Source of the DNA: Bacteroidota bacterium
Lineage (GTDB): Bacteria > Bacteroidota > Bacteroidia > Cytophagales > Cyclobacteriaceae
Reading direction: 5' to 3'
Assembly: GCA_018267275.1 (NCBI GenBank)
Contig: JAFDYV010000009.1
Coordinates: 186,001-250,000, forward strand
DNA: 64,000 bases
This document shows, piece by piece, positions 54,104-63,949 of this stretch (positions are counted from its first letter, which is position 1; every line of letters begins with the position of its first letter). Under the pieces are notes generated by a model. It was not told the origin of the DNA. It worked only from the letters and a program-made list of their open reading frames with translations, and did not search any database. Position numbers and translations under genes: made by a program.

Positions 54104-55564
54104 ATGGCCAGATTACTTTTCATTTTGTTGGTAAGCGTAAGTGGTGGATTGCATGCACAGTCTGCTTTCGATTCGCTTTTTATCTTGCCTGATACCATCA
54201 AGCCGTTTTCGCTAGAGAACATGTATGCCTCCATGTTGGAGTACCACCCGATTGTGAAGCAGACGCGGCTATTAAGTGAAAGTGCGAGGCAAGAAATCAG
54301 AATGGCGCGTGGAGCATTTGACCCAAAAGTGGCAGCCGAACTGAGCATTAAAGAATTTGGCGACAAAGAATACTACAATAAACTGAAGTCTTCATTTGCC
54401 ATTCCTACATGGTTTCCGCTCGACCCGAAGGTAGGGTTTGAAAGAAATACCGGTGCGTTTATTGATCCGGAAAACATTGTTGGCGGCTCGGCAGACAATG
54501 CACAGCTGACAACCGGTGTTTCTTTGCCGTTGGGGCGCGGCTTGTTTACAGACGACAGACGGGCTGCTCTCAAACAAGCAAAGCTATTTGCTGCGATGGC
54601 CAATGCCGAGCAAATTAAACTCATCAATAAGATTTTACTCGATGCCGCCAAAGACTACTGGCAATGGTATTATTCATTTTACAACTATCGATTGTTGAGC
54701 CGAAACGCAATTATTGCAGAAGAAATTTTTAGGCGTGTGAAATTGGACGCCAGCTTTGGAGAGGCTGCAGCAATCGATACAGTGCAAGCAAAGATCACCT
54801 TGCAACAAAGGCTAGTAGAAAGGCAGGAGGCATTCATCGAGTTTTTGAACACAGGTATAAGAATATCTAATTATCTGTGGGACAACGCAGGTTATCCTAT
54901 CCAGCTTTCGGCCGAGGTGGCTCCCATTCTAGTACTAAACGATGGAAAACTACTTTCCAACTCAACTTTAGAAGAACTGACTTTTCAAGCCAAGCAAAAC
55001 CATCCTGAGTTGGTGAAACTGCGGACTAAGCTCGATCAATTGGAAGTAGACCGAAAACTGGCTGTTGAATATTTAAAGCCAAGGTTGGACTTAAATTACA
55101 ACTTTATCAATCAACCCTTGCGGCCCAATGGAGATTTTCAACCCTTTCGAATCGGTAGCGATTATAAGTTTGGGCTCGATTTTTCGATGCCGATTTTGCT
55201 CAGGAAGGAGCGAGGTAAACTGGCATTGACAAAAGTGAAAATTGAGAGCACAAGATTTGAGCAAACGCAAGCTGAGCGCGAAATCATCAATCAGGTAAAT
55301 ATGGTATTCAATCAAATCATCAACACCAACAAAATTCTTGTGCAACAACACGAAGTAGCAGATAACTATGACCGCCTTTTAAAGGCTGAATTGCTTAACT
55401 TGGAAAATGGCGAAAGTGATTTATTCAAGATAAATGTACAGCAAGAGAAGCTCATCCAATCGCAGTCAAAGCTATTGAAGCTCAAGGCGGAGTACGAGAA
55501 AATGAAAGCAACTATCTATTGGGCGGCAGGTGTGCGGAATCTCAATTTCAACGATGGCAACTAG
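54104..55564 (+). CDS. TolC-family outer-membrane channel protein
   Basis: 486 residues from ATG 54104, which begins the signal peptide (MARLLFILLVSVSGGLHAQ); the open frame runs back into the HlyD gene but an earlier start would disrupt it. Two TolC/OEP repeats are visible, each with long helices (for example EYHPIVKQTRLLSESARQEI and NHPELVKLRTKLDQLEVDRK) and Gly-rich beta parts (RPNGDFQPFRIGSDYKFGLD). It forms the outer-membrane tunnel for the ABC-HlyD pair. It is the last gene of the operon; the convergent amine oxidase gene ends 2 bases away. Confidence 0.93.
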   Translation: MARLLFILLVSVSGGLHAQSAFDSLFILPDTIKPFSLENMYASMLEYHPIVKQTRLLSESARQEIRMARGAFDPKVAAELSIKEFGDKEYYNKLKSSFAIPTWFPLDPKVGFERNTGAFIDPENIVGGSADNAQLTTGVSLPLGRGLFTDDRRAALKQAKLFAAMANAEQIKLINKILLDAAKDYWQWYYSFYNYRLLSRNAIIAEEIFRRVKLDASFGEAAAIDTVQAKITLQQRLVERQEAFIEFLNTGIRISNYLWDNAGYPIQLSAEVAPILVLNDGKLLSNSTLEELTFQAKQNHPELVKLRTKLDQLEVDRKLAVEYLKPRLDLNYNFINQPLRPNGDFQPFRIGSDYKFGLDFSMPILLRKERGKLALTKVKIESTRFEQTQAEREIINQVNMVFNQIINTNKILVQQHEVADNYDRLLKAELLNLENGESDLFKINVQQEKLIQSQSKLLKLKAEYEKMKATIYWAAGVRNLNFNDGN

Positions 55565-55566
55565 TG

Positions 55567-57009
55567 CTAAGGATTAACGATTGATTTGATTATTTCGTCC
55601 GTCACACGAATGGCTGAATTCAAGGCGCCACTGACGGTGCCGGCATCGCCTGTTGCATCTGTTGCCTCACCTGCAAAATAAAGACGATCGTTTGCGGGTG
55701 ACGCCAGTGCTTTTCGATCATCGTTGGTAGTACCAACAAGCGGATAGGAAATGCCACCTTTGATAAATGGGTCTTTAGTCCAGTCTTTCACCAGAGACAG
55801 AATTCGGTCGTCAGTCAAGTCACGCCTTATAAACCCGGTTCCTTGGCCATTGTATATACTGTCCATTTCTGCCAAAACTTGCAGCACCATGTTATCATCT
55901 GAAAGACCTGAAAGTTGCTGTGCTTTGGGCCCGTTGATGGTGAGCGACATAGTTCTGAAAAACTGACTTCTCCCAGCTCCACTGTTGAAATACTGAGGTA
56001 CTGTGGTGCCGCCCCAAATGTAACTGCTGTCCAATCCCCAAAAATTCTTTTTAAAATCCAACACCAAACGGATACAGGCATCCATTCCAAATTTGGAAAG
56101 TGCATTAGCATTTGGACTTGGCAGCGATGGACTGAAGGTAATGGCACCAGATTTAAGGATAGACAACGGAACAGCCACAATGAGCTTGGTACACGTATGC
56201 TGAACACCCTTTGCATCCGTTAGAGTAATGACATCTCCACTCCAGTCGATCGCCTTCACCTCGGTGTTTAACTTAATGAGTGGTAAAACATTCACAAATC
56301 GAGAAAGCAAAACATCTTGCCACGGATTATTGCGCATGGTCAACTGCTTGCTATCGTGAGTTTGTGCTTTCAACATCTGCGCCACACCCAGCGCACTAAT
56401 ATTCTCGGCAGATGATCCGAATATGTTGCCAGCTTGAGAGTTGAGAAGCGCTTGTGCACGAGGCGACACATTCGCAGCATCTTTTATCGATCCATTGCTT
56501 CCAACATTTGACAGGCCTGAAACAAAACCTTGTACAGCTTGAAAGTCGCTGTCGCCTTGCCACCCCGTTGCAGATTTTGCTTGTCCGTCTAAAATGTATG
56601 AGGGGGATGCGCTTGCGCTCATGTCTACGGTGGCAATGCTAAAGTCGCTGACGACTTTACCCCAGCTTGAGTTCGAACCGAAAATCACCTCTGCACCCAG
56701 TTCAACCGGAAAATCTGCCTGGGACGCACTGCTAAATGTCTGGTATTGCACATCTGTTTGGTTGCGCAGCGAACGCACACGACCACCAGGTTGAGTACCT
56801 GCCTCCAACACCGTGACCGATATACCTTTAGACCTTAATATATCGGCCGCATATAAGCCGGCTGCCCCCGCGCCAATTACAATTACATTGCCACTATATG
56901 GGATTTCCGGCCCGGGGTCATCTTTCTTGCAAGCAGAAAAAAATTGTGGCGCGAGCATCCCCGCTGATATTCCGAGGCCTAGATTCTTAAGAGCCGTTCT
57001 TCTTTTCAC
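55567..57009 (-). CDS. Tat-type exported flavin amine oxidase (probable lipoprotein)
   Basis: 480 residues from GTG 57009. The N-terminus KRRTALKNLGLGISAGML is a twin-arginine signal and ends in FFSACKK, a lipobox, so the enzyme is likely folded with FAD in the cytoplasm, exported by Tat and lipidated. The FAD motif is GNVIVIGAGAAGLYAADIL and the C-terminal signature DRLYFAGEATDATGDAGTV is the amine-oxidase FAD-binding end. Members oxidise amines, polyamines or protoporphyrinogen; the substrate is not evident. It stands alone between the TolC gene and the NadR-like kinase. Confidence 0.9.
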   Translation of the reverse strand: MKRRTALKNLGLGISAGMLAPQFFSACKKDDPGPEIPYSGNVIVIGAGAAGLYAADILRSKGISVTVLEAGTQPGGRVRSLRNQTDVQYQTFSSASQADFPVELGAEVIFGSNSSWGKVVSDFSIATVDMSASASPSYILDGQAKSATGWQGDSDFQAVQGFVSGLSNVGSNGSIKDAANVSPRAQALLNSQAGNIFGSSAENISALGVAQMLKAQTHDSKQLTMRNNPWQDVLLSRFVNVLPLIKLNTEVKAIDWSGDVITLTDAKGVQHTCTKLIVAVPLSILKSGAITFSPSLPSPNANALSKFGMDACIRLVLDFKKNFWGLDSSYIWGGTTVPQYFNSGAGRSQFFRTMSLTINGPKAQQLSGLSDDNMVLQVLAEMDSIYNGQGTGFIRRDLTDDRILSLVKDWTKDPFIKGGISYPLVGTTNDDRKALASPANDRLYFAGEATDATGDAGTVSGALNSAIRVTDEIIKSIVNP

Positions 57010-57113
57010 AATTTAGTTCTTTTCAATTCGAAAGATAATGATTTAATTATTTGAAGTGTAAACATGTAACAAGCCGTTAAACGGTAAATGGTTTAATTTG
57101 TAGAAAAAAAACG

Positions 57114-57656
57114 ATGGCAGCTTCTCAACCAGTTAAATCGTCTGTTAAAAAAGTTTGTGTGATTGGGCCCGAGTGCACTGGAAAAACTGATCTTTCAAAG
57201 TTCTTAAGTGAACATTATAACACCCCATGGGTCGATGAGTATGCCCGTGCGTACCTCAATAAACTTGGGCGACCTTATCAGCAGCACGACCTTACAAAAA
57301 TTGCACATGGCCAGATGAGAATGGAAGACGAATGGCTGAACGATGCGAACAAGGTTTTGATATGCGACACCAACTTATTGGTAATTAAGATCTGGAGTGA
57401 GTATAAATTTGGCGCGTGCGATAAGGAAATTCTGAAAGGCATGGCAGAGCGCAAGTATGACTTATACTTACTGACCAACATCGATATTCCTTGGCAAGAT
57501 GACCCCCAGCGAGAACACCCAAAGAAGCGCGAATTCTTTTGGAACCTTTACAAAAAAGAAGTGGCCACCACGGGGGTAGCCACTGTCGAGATTTCTGGTT
57601 CTCGGGAGGTGCGTAGGTCTACAGCTATTGAAGCAATCAACAAGCTGATCAGCTAG
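57114..57656 (+). CDS. NadR-like nucleoside kinase / AAA ATPase
   Basis: 180 residues with Walker A GPECTGKTDL near the start and the family words VDEYARAYL, ICDTNLLVIKIW and DIPWQDDPQREHP. These match the ribosylnicotinamide kinase domain of NadR as found in stand-alone Bacteroidota proteins; the NMN adenylyltransferase and HTH domains of full NadR are absent. It would phosphorylate nicotinamide riboside or a similar vitamin nucleoside. The usual transporter partner (PnuC) is not in the window. Its stop codon interlocks with that of the convergent metalloprotease gene (CTAG, 4-base overlap). Confidence 0.85.
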   Translation: MAASQPVKSSVKKVCVIGPECTGKTDLSKFLSEHYNTPWVDEYARAYLNKLGRPYQQHDLTKIAHGQMRMEDEWLNDANKVLICDTNLLVIKIWSEYKFGACDKEILKGMAERKYDLYLLTNIDIPWQDDPQREHPKKREFFWNLYKKEVATTGVATVEISGSREVRRSTAIEAINKLIS

Positions 57657-60600
57657 CGCAAGACAACAAACTTTCTTGTAACAATCGATCCCCCAACGTT
57701 TGCCTTTAAAAAATATAGTCCTGGGTTCCAACCGGCAATGTTGAACTCTTTTTCAATCTTTTGATCAATAGGCTGTGCTGCTACCCTCACTTGTTCCGCT
57801 CCGCTCAAGGCGTATACCTGCATATCCACCATATCATTTGTCAGCGTTTCAAGTGAAACGAAGATTGTTTCAGTTGCCGCTGGATTTGGGTAAACACTCA
57901 TTGTTTTTTCCACAATGTTCTTCTCCACTTCGGTAATTGGTGATTGAATGAACAAATTGTCGATAGCCCAACCCCAACCATTATTAACTGCATCGGCAAA
58001 TAATCTAAACCTAACCAAGATATTGTCGCCAGCTTTGAAGCTTCCATTCTTGGTAATATCAAATAAACGAGCCTTGAGGATTGATGAGTTGGCATTTGCT
58101 TTCACATCAAAAGCTTGCCTCCACTCCTGAAATACGTTGCTCGAATAGCTGTCAAGCAGAGGCAACCAAGTTTGTCCGTTGTCTTTCGAGCCCTCGATAA
58201 CCGCAAAATCTTTTACTGAGTTACCGCTATACTCTGCAACCAGCGCCTCAGTAAAGTAAATATTTGGGTTGGTTGCGCTAACTGTGATCGGTTTCACAAG
58301 CGTATAGGTATAACTTGAAGAATTGTTCACCCCAAAGCCGTTTGAGTAAGGGTGCGCACTATTGATTGCTCCATCATTAAAACCTGATGCGGTGGAAACA
58401 CTAAAAAAGTTCCCAACAAAATCTGTATTCGGGCTATTGAAATCACTTGCATATTGAGTGATAGGTGCCCCAATAGCAATGATTGGTACAGTAAGAAACC
58501 CTGACGCAGGCAAGACGCCAGTGTTATCTAAATTATCGCTGGATTTAATACGGTACTGTATCACGTCTCCCACTGAAAGTGCTGATATATCTAAACTAAG
58601 CGTGTAATTGCTGACACCCGTCTGCAAGGTAAGCGGGACATTTGTTGTCGACCCATTGTTTACCTTATACTCGACCGAAAGAGACTTCAATCCGCTTGGG
58701 TCAGACGCGGTCATGTTGAACACCAGCGGCTGCGATTTACCTATACTATAGTTGAGATGATTATGTAAGACGTTGGGGGGGCTTTGATCAATTTGTATTT
58801 TAAGGTTGTCTATTGACCAACCCCAGCCGTGTGCGCCAGCATCTGCAAACAGTCTAAAACGTATCTGCACGATATCATCTGCTTTGAAATTCCCATTGGC
58901 CGTCATATTGATAGAGCGAGATCTGTAGAGAGAGGGGTCTCCCTGTGCAGTAGAGTTATCTGCTACAATTGATGCATTCCATCGTGCCAGCCAGTCTGAA
59001 TTTGCTCGGGCATCATAGCCGTCCAAAAACCTTTTCCACGTAGAGCCATTGTCGGTTGAGCCCTCCACAATTACATAATCCCAGAAATTAGGGTCCCCAA
59101 ATTGGGTTCCTGTTGCACCTGGTTCAACCAGCACTATTTCATCGAAAGTAATAATTGGGTTGGCCCCGTCAATCTTAATCGGAATACGCAACTGGTAAAC
59201 AAAATTTGATTCGTTATTCGGCCCAGTTCCATCAGGATATGGGTGAGCCGAATGGATTGCCCCATTAGAGAACCCTGACGGTGTAGTAATTGAGTAGCCA
59301 TTTCCAAAAAAGTCAATTGATGAACTGTTGAAATCATTTTGGTAGCTATTCTGCGGAGGTAGGATACCCGTGACTGCAACTGAATAAAGTCCTGTAGCAG
59401 GTGCGAAAGAAAAATTGGAGTTAGAAGAAACATCTGTGGCTTTTATGCGATAGTTGATGACATCGCCAATAACTACGCCAACGGTAGGAATTGTGCCTTT
59501 GTAAAGTGAAAGGGTGTCGTTGTCTTGCAACAGAGAAATTGTGGTGAACGCACCTGTATTTCGCTGGTAGTCTAGTATGACCGACTGCACTCCAATGTTG
59601 TCAGTCACGCGGGTCTTAATCTCTATCGAAGTCGTGCTTGCAAAAATAAAGTCTAAGGGTGTAGTTGAAATGACTGGGGGAGTAATATCCGGGCCTGCTA
59701 CGAACTGAAACGTTGCCTGCGAATCGGTTTGACCAGGCCGAATGATTTGACCAGGTTTTGTGAAAACGCGGTTTTGACTGCCATAGTTATCAGTTACAAC
59801 TAAATAGTAAGAATAAGTAGATGGCACCACGGTTGGTTGCGGTAGAGAAAAAGAGTACTGATTGCCGGTACCCTGATTCATATTTGCCTCTACCTCAGTG
59901 CCCCCATTAATGCGATATCTAATTTTTACAGCACTATTTAGTGAATACCCACTGGTGCCATCTGGCGCAACGGTCGCGCTCACGTTAAAGGGTGCATTTG
60001 TCACTTCTGTGTCCTTCAAGGGAGTGTGGGTTATATAAGGAGCAACCCAGCCCATATCAGAAAACATATTAAGCACAATAGGACCAGGGTCGAGCGTTAC
60101 CTGGGCGCGGTCCAATTGAGGGCGCATCAATCTGTCTGTGGTAGTAAATGTGTAGGTTATCTGATCTAAGTGAGCAATGCTTGATCCGCCTTCCCAAGTA
60201 TTAGGTGCATACAAAGACGGTCGGACGGTTGGGGGCTGCAATATTGAACGCACTGGATTGTACCGAATATTCGCATTTGTTAAAAAGGTAGCCATAGCAG
60301 AAGAGTTATTTGGCTTGTCCAACAGCCTTGAATTGTCAGCGCCATTTTCAACGCCAACATCAAAAATCATTGGCACGCCCGAACCTTGTACACCGTAGGC
60401 GCCCGTTCCGCTGGTTATATCATAGCTATCGGTAAAACCTAGTCCATGGCCAATTTCGTGCAACACTACGGTAGTAAAATTGTACCTGCCGGTAACAGGA
60501 AGGGTTGAAAAATCCCATTGCGTTTGTGAGCTATTGAAAAAAGCATAGATATCATAGTTTTCAGCTGTTGCTGGATTTGGGTCAGCATTGAGAGGTCGAC

Positions 60601-61042
60601 CAGCTAACTTCTCGGCCAGGGCCACTGGGTAAAAAACATTCAACTTTGGAGCTCCATCAAAATTTGCGAACACATTTCCCCAAATAGCCGAACCCAACGT
60701 GCTAGCTCCCTGTGGCACCCAAGCAGCCCTAATATTTATTCGGACAGGTGACTGAATAATTCCAGCCCAAATATCAACAGCTCGCTGAAAGGCTTCCCTT
60801 GCCTGGCCATCGGCCGGAAAACCAACATAATCAACACGAAAATCAGCGGTTTGCGTACGTGCGTTGGAAAGCGCCAAATGCTTGGGTGGTGCCAAATAGA
60901 TCGGTCGATCTTCGCCACTCGCATAACAAACAATCTGGCCCTTGGGCTTGACCATCAACTGCTGCAGTGATGATGCGGGTTGAGCCGCTCCGTCCAAAAA
61001 ATAAAAACAAACCAACAATCCTAACGCTAGAATTTTTTTCAT
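57653..61042 (-). CDS. T9SS-secreted metalloprotease with duplicated jelly-roll domains
   Basis: 1129 residues: signal peptide (MKKILALGLLVCFYFLDGAAQ), a metzincin-like protease domain (about 60-330) with HEIGHGLGFTD, giving zinc ligands His195, His199 and probably Asp205 with catalytic Glu196; Ig-like parts; two similar jelly-roll domains (about 570-770 and 855-1045) sharing SGFxxGAIxSAHPYxxGxGxNN and FRLFADAxxxGWGWxIDNL; and a type A T9SS sorting domain at the end (MSVYPNPAATETIFVSLE ... GLYFLKANV ... TRKFVVLR). It should be released or attached outside the cell by T9SS. A macromolecular substrate is likely but not known. Confidence 0.9.
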   Translation of the reverse strand: MKKILALGLLVCFYFLDGAAQPASSLQQLMVKPKGQIVCYASGEDRPIYLAPPKHLALSNARTQTADFRVDYVGFPADGQAREAFQRAVDIWAGIIQSPVRINIRAAWVPQGASTLGSAIWGNVFANFDGAPKLNVFYPVALAEKLAGRPLNADPNPATAENYDIYAFFNSSQTQWDFSTLPVTGRYNFTTVVLHEIGHGLGFTDSYDITSGTGAYGVQGSGVPMIFDVGVENGADNSRLLDKPNNSSAMATFLTNANIRYNPVRSILQPPTVRPSLYAPNTWEGGSSIAHLDQITYTFTTTDRLMRPQLDRAQVTLDPGPIVLNMFSDMGWVAPYITHTPLKDTEVTNAPFNVSATVAPDGTSGYSLNSAVKIRYRINGGTEVEANMNQGTGNQYSFSLPQPTVVPSTYSYYLVVTDNYGSQNRVFTKPGQIIRPGQTDSQATFQFVAGPDITPPVISTTPLDFIFASTTSIEIKTRVTDNIGVQSVILDYQRNTGAFTTISLLQDNDTLSLYKGTIPTVGVVIGDVINYRIKATDVSSNSNFSFAPATGLYSVAVTGILPPQNSYQNDFNSSSIDFFGNGYSITTPSGFSNGAIHSAHPYPDGTGPNNESNFVYQLRIPIKIDGANPIITFDEIVLVEPGATGTQFGDPNFWDYVIVEGSTDNGSTWKRFLDGYDARANSDWLARWNASIVADNSTAQGDPSLYRSRSINMTANGNFKADDIVQIRFRLFADAGAHGWGWSIDNLKIQIDQSPPNVLHNHLNYSIGKSQPLVFNMTASDPSGLKSLSVEYKVNNGSTTNVPLTLQTGVSNYTLSLDISALSVGDVIQYRIKSSDNLDNTGVLPASGFLTVPIIAIGAPITQYASDFNSPNTDFVGNFFSVSTASGFNDGAINSAHPYSNGFGVNNSSSYTYTLVKPITVSATNPNIYFTEALVAEYSGNSVKDFAVIEGSKDNGQTWLPLLDSYSSNVFQEWRQAFDVKANANSSILKARLFDITKNGSFKAGDNILVRFRLFADAVNNGWGWAIDNLFIQSPITEVEKNIVEKTMSVYPNPAATETIFVSLETLTNDMVDMQVYALSGAEQVRVAAQPIDQKIEKEFNIAGWNPGLYFLKANVGGSIVTRKFVVLR

Positions 61043-61090
61043 ATCTCAATAAATTCTTTGACTTGATTCTTTACAACCAAAGTGAGTAAC

Positions 61091-62338
61091 CTACTTCGCA
61101 GACTTCGAATACGCTTCCACCGCGTTCCAAACCCGCCACACGTTTTTGTAACAGATTTTTTCTATGTCACTCTCTGTATAACCTCTTTTCAACAGTACAA
61201 AAATCAAGTTGGGGTATTGTGAAACGTCTTTCAATCCCGTAGGCAGACTATCCCCTACTCCGTCAAAATCTGAACCCAACCCCACGTGATCGATCCCGGC
61301 TAGTTTTACCACGTGATCGATATGATTGGCAACGGTTTCAACGTCAGCATACAAAGACGGATTGTCTTTACGGAAATGCTCAATCAATGGCTTAGCGAGT
61401 GAATCACTCATCTTCAACTTCTTTTCATCCAATAATGCTTGAAGCTTTTTTCTGTTCTGCTCATTTGCGCTTCGCACGGCTGAATCCAAGAAAGTAGAGC
61501 CAAAGTTGATTTGTATTACGCCACCTTTTTGGCCCAACAACTTGATCATGTCATCACTCATGTTGCGGATAAAGCCAGGTGTAAACGCCCGGCAAGATGA
61601 GTGTGACGCAATGCAGGGCACCTTGCTGATGCGCATTACTTGATAAAACGTACTGTCAGAAAAGTGCGAAATATCTACCATGATGCCTACCTTGTTCATC
61701 TCGGCCACCACGTTTTTACCGAAAGGACTTAGACCATTCCATGTTCGAGTAGTGTCGTAAGATGAATCGCATATCTGATTATCCTTTCCGTGTGTAAGTG
61801 TAATGTAGCGGATACCTCTATCATAAAAATATTTTACGTTGGCTAGGTCATCACCAATTGGCGCACCATTCTCCATCCCCAATGGCAGCGCAATTTTTCC
61901 CGCCTTAAATGCAGCGTCTACTTCCGCGGCAGAGTTTGCCCTTACAAACTTGTCTGGTATTTGGTTAGCAATGGTATTGATCATGTTGATCAAAGAGTCT
62001 GCCAATGCCTTACCTTTGTCTGGTTGCTGTTGATACGATGATGGAATATAAATCGACATGAAAGGCGCATCCAAGCCACCCATCTTCGCGCGCTCGTAGT
62101 CAAAATCACCATCTTTGGTAGAAACCGGAATACCCATGTACTCCCGCTCCAACCTAAAATTTTTGACTTTTAGCCTATAAGGCAAATCCACGTGCCCATC
62201 GGTGATGATGAACTTGTGAGCTAACTCATCCGCAAAAGCGCGAAGCTGCTCTTCGTTCATCCGATCAACAGGTTTCTTTTGTTCGCATGCCACCAACAAA
62301 ATGAACAGACCAAGACACGGTAGAAGTTTGAATCGCAT
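61091..62338 (-). CDS. Membrane dipeptidase (M19 family) lipoprotein
   Basis: 415 residues from ATG 62338; the longer frame to 62437 would put 33 residues before the signal peptide. LLPCLGLFILLVACEQKK is a lipoprotein signal. Zinc ligands of renal dipeptidase-type enzymes are in place: His-x-Asp in DGHVDLPY, Glu in LGMENGAPIG, His in ITLTHGKDN and His in CIASHSSCRAF, with Asp in HVGLGSDFDGVG. It cleaves dipeptides, including D-amino-acid ones in some members. Its promoter region is shared with the divergent cytochrome b5-like gene, whose ATG is 37 bases away. Confidence 0.93.
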   Translation of the reverse strand: MRFKLLPCLGLFILLVACEQKKPVDRMNEEQLRAFADELAHKFIITDGHVDLPYRLKVKNFRLEREYMGIPVSTKDGDFDYERAKMGGLDAPFMSIYIPSSYQQQPDKGKALADSLINMINTIANQIPDKFVRANSAAEVDAAFKAGKIALPLGMENGAPIGDDLANVKYFYDRGIRYITLTHGKDNQICDSSYDTTRTWNGLSPFGKNVVAEMNKVGIMVDISHFSDSTFYQVMRISKVPCIASHSSCRAFTPGFIRNMSDDMIKLLGQKGGVIQINFGSTFLDSAVRSANEQNRKKLQALLDEKKLKMSDSLAKPLIEHFRKDNPSLYADVETVANHIDHVVKLAGIDHVGLGSDFDGVGDSLPTGLKDVSQYPNLIFVLLKRGYTESDIEKICYKNVWRVWNAVEAYSKSAK

Positions 62339-62375
62339 ATGTTTATTTTTGAACCTTAAAGTTATTGATTTTTCG

Positions 62376-62621
62376 ATGCCAGATGAAGCAAAAGTAGTAA
62401 CGCGCGCGCAACTTGCTTTGCGCAACGGACAAGACAAACCCGAAGTGTGGATTGCGTTTCAAGGCAATGTGTACGATGTAACCACCTCACGACTTTGGAA
62501 AAACGGCAAGCACTATGAACATTGGGCTGGCCAAGACCTAACGGACGAATTACAAGATGCTCCCCATACCGAAGAAGTCTTTAAGAAATTCAAACTTATT
62601 GCTCGATTGGAAGGTTCTTAA
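62376..62621 (+). CDS. Cytochrome b5-like haem/steroid-binding domain protein
   Basis: 81 residues from ATG 62376. VTRAQLALRNGQDKPEVWIA, FQGNVYDVTTSRLW and KHYEHWAGQDLTDELQDAPH follow the cytochrome b5-like fold of small bacterial haem/steroid-binding proteins; His in HYEHWAGQDLT is in the place of the usual HPGG-type ligand region. No signal peptide, so cytoplasmic. Redox partner unknown. Its stop overlaps that of the convergent DUF58 gene by 4 bases. Confidence 0.85.
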   Translation: MPDEAKVVTRAQLALRNGQDKPEVWIAFQGNVYDVTTSRLWKNGKHYEHWAGQDLTDELQDAPHTEEVFKKFKLIARLEGS

Positions 62622-63949
62622 ATCAGATTCCTCGCCTTTAACTCTAAGTATTTGTTGATGGTGTTGATGGTAAGCTTTTGTGGTGACGTGAGTATCGAAT
62701 GAATACCGAACTTCTGCAATTCCTTTACAATCAACTTCTTTTCAAATGCAAGTCGCTCGGCAATGGCCTGATGATAAACCTGCCGCAAATCGGTGCTAGG
62801 CTCATCAATCAGCTTGGCCAACTCCGTATTTTCGAAAAAAATAACCACCAACAAATGCTGGTTGGCAAGGCTGATCAAATACGGTAACTGCCGCTGTAAG
62901 GCGTATACGCTTTCAAAGTTAGTGAACAACAATAATAAGCTTCGTTGTGAGAGCGCCTTGCGGAGCCCAACATATAAAGCTGAGTAGTCACTTTCTAAAA
63001 AAGCTGTTTTTTGGCGATATAGGTTTTCCTGAATCACAGCCATTTGATTGTTTTTGCGGGATGCAGGCAACAGTGTATTGATTTTCTCTTGAAATGTTAC
63101 CAGCCCGGCCTTGTCAGATTTTTTTATGGCAATGTTCGAGATCACCAGCGATGCGTTGATGGCGTAGTCCAACAAACTCATTTCCGCAAAAGGCATTTGC
63201 ATCACACGGCTTTTGTCAATCAAAGAGTACACTTGTTGCGAGCGTTCATCTTGGTATTGGTTCACCATCAACTTGCTCTTGCGGGCGGTCGCTTTCCAGT
63301 TCACCGTACGAAAGTCATCGCCCATCACATACTCTTTGATCAGCTCAAACTCTTGGTTGTGCCCAATTTTCCTAATTCGCTTGATGCCGGAATTTTGCAG
63401 GTTTTGTGAAATGGCGAGCAATTCATATTTGCGCATTTGAATGTATGAAGGATACACGGGCACCATCTTATCTTGATCGAACCTAAAACGTCTGCGCAAC
63501 AAACCCAATGGTGATGCCACCAGCACGTTAACTGCTCCAAAAGAGTACTCGCCACGTTTCACGGGCCGCAAAGTGTAGTCGAGGTGTTTTTTTTCGCCTG
63601 GCTTCACCGATAGTTTGAATTCTACATCTCTGCGCTGAAACTGATGTGGTATCTCTTCGAAAACACGCAACGAAATATTAAACGGATAGAAGCTCTCTAA
63701 ATAAATGGTGACTTTGTTTTCATCACCATTTGAAAGTTTTTCTGCCACCATTCGGCCTCCGTCCATTCCTTTTCGGGTACGGAACAATAACAGCGCATCT
63801 GTAAAAACGATAGCCAGAAAAAGAAAAAAAAGGATTTTTAATGGGCCAGGCGCAAAGTCCAAAATAAAGAACACCACAAACAATAGCACAAGGCCAATGC
63901 AGGCACTAAAAAAGCGATTCGTAATGTAAAGCGACTTCAGGAGCTTCAT
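62618..63949 (-). CDS. DUF58 domain protein
   Basis: 443 residues: two membrane helices near the N-terminus (about 14-30 and 33-50), then a beta-rich domain and the DUF58 motif GDDFRTVNWKATARKSKLMV followed by NQYQDERSQQVYSLIDKSRV; the remainder is like a von Willebrand A fold. DUF58 proteins are nearly always encoded after a MoxR AAA+ ATPase and before vWA-protein genes. Here the upstream gene (63949-64000) ends in MoxR-like residues and its stop overlaps this start by one base (TAATG), so the two are coupled. Confidence 0.92.
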   Translation of the reverse strand: MKLLKSLYITNRFFSACIGLVLLFVVFFILDFAPGPLKILFFLFLAIVFTDALLLFRTRKGMDGGRMVAEKLSNGDENKVTIYLESFYPFNISLRVFEEIPHQFQRRDVEFKLSVKPGEKKHLDYTLRPVKRGEYSFGAVNVLVASPLGLLRRRFRFDQDKMVPVYPSYIQMRKYELLAISQNLQNSGIKRIRKIGHNQEFELIKEYVMGDDFRTVNWKATARKSKLMVNQYQDERSQQVYSLIDKSRVMQMPFAEMSLLDYAINASLVISNIAIKKSDKAGLVTFQEKINTLLPASRKNNQMAVIQENLYRQKTAFLESDYSALYVGLRKALSQRSLLLLFTNFESVYALQRQLPYLISLANQHLLVVIFFENTELAKLIDEPSTDLRQVYHQAIAERLAFEKKLIVKELQKFGIHSILTSPQKLTINTINKYLELKARNLI

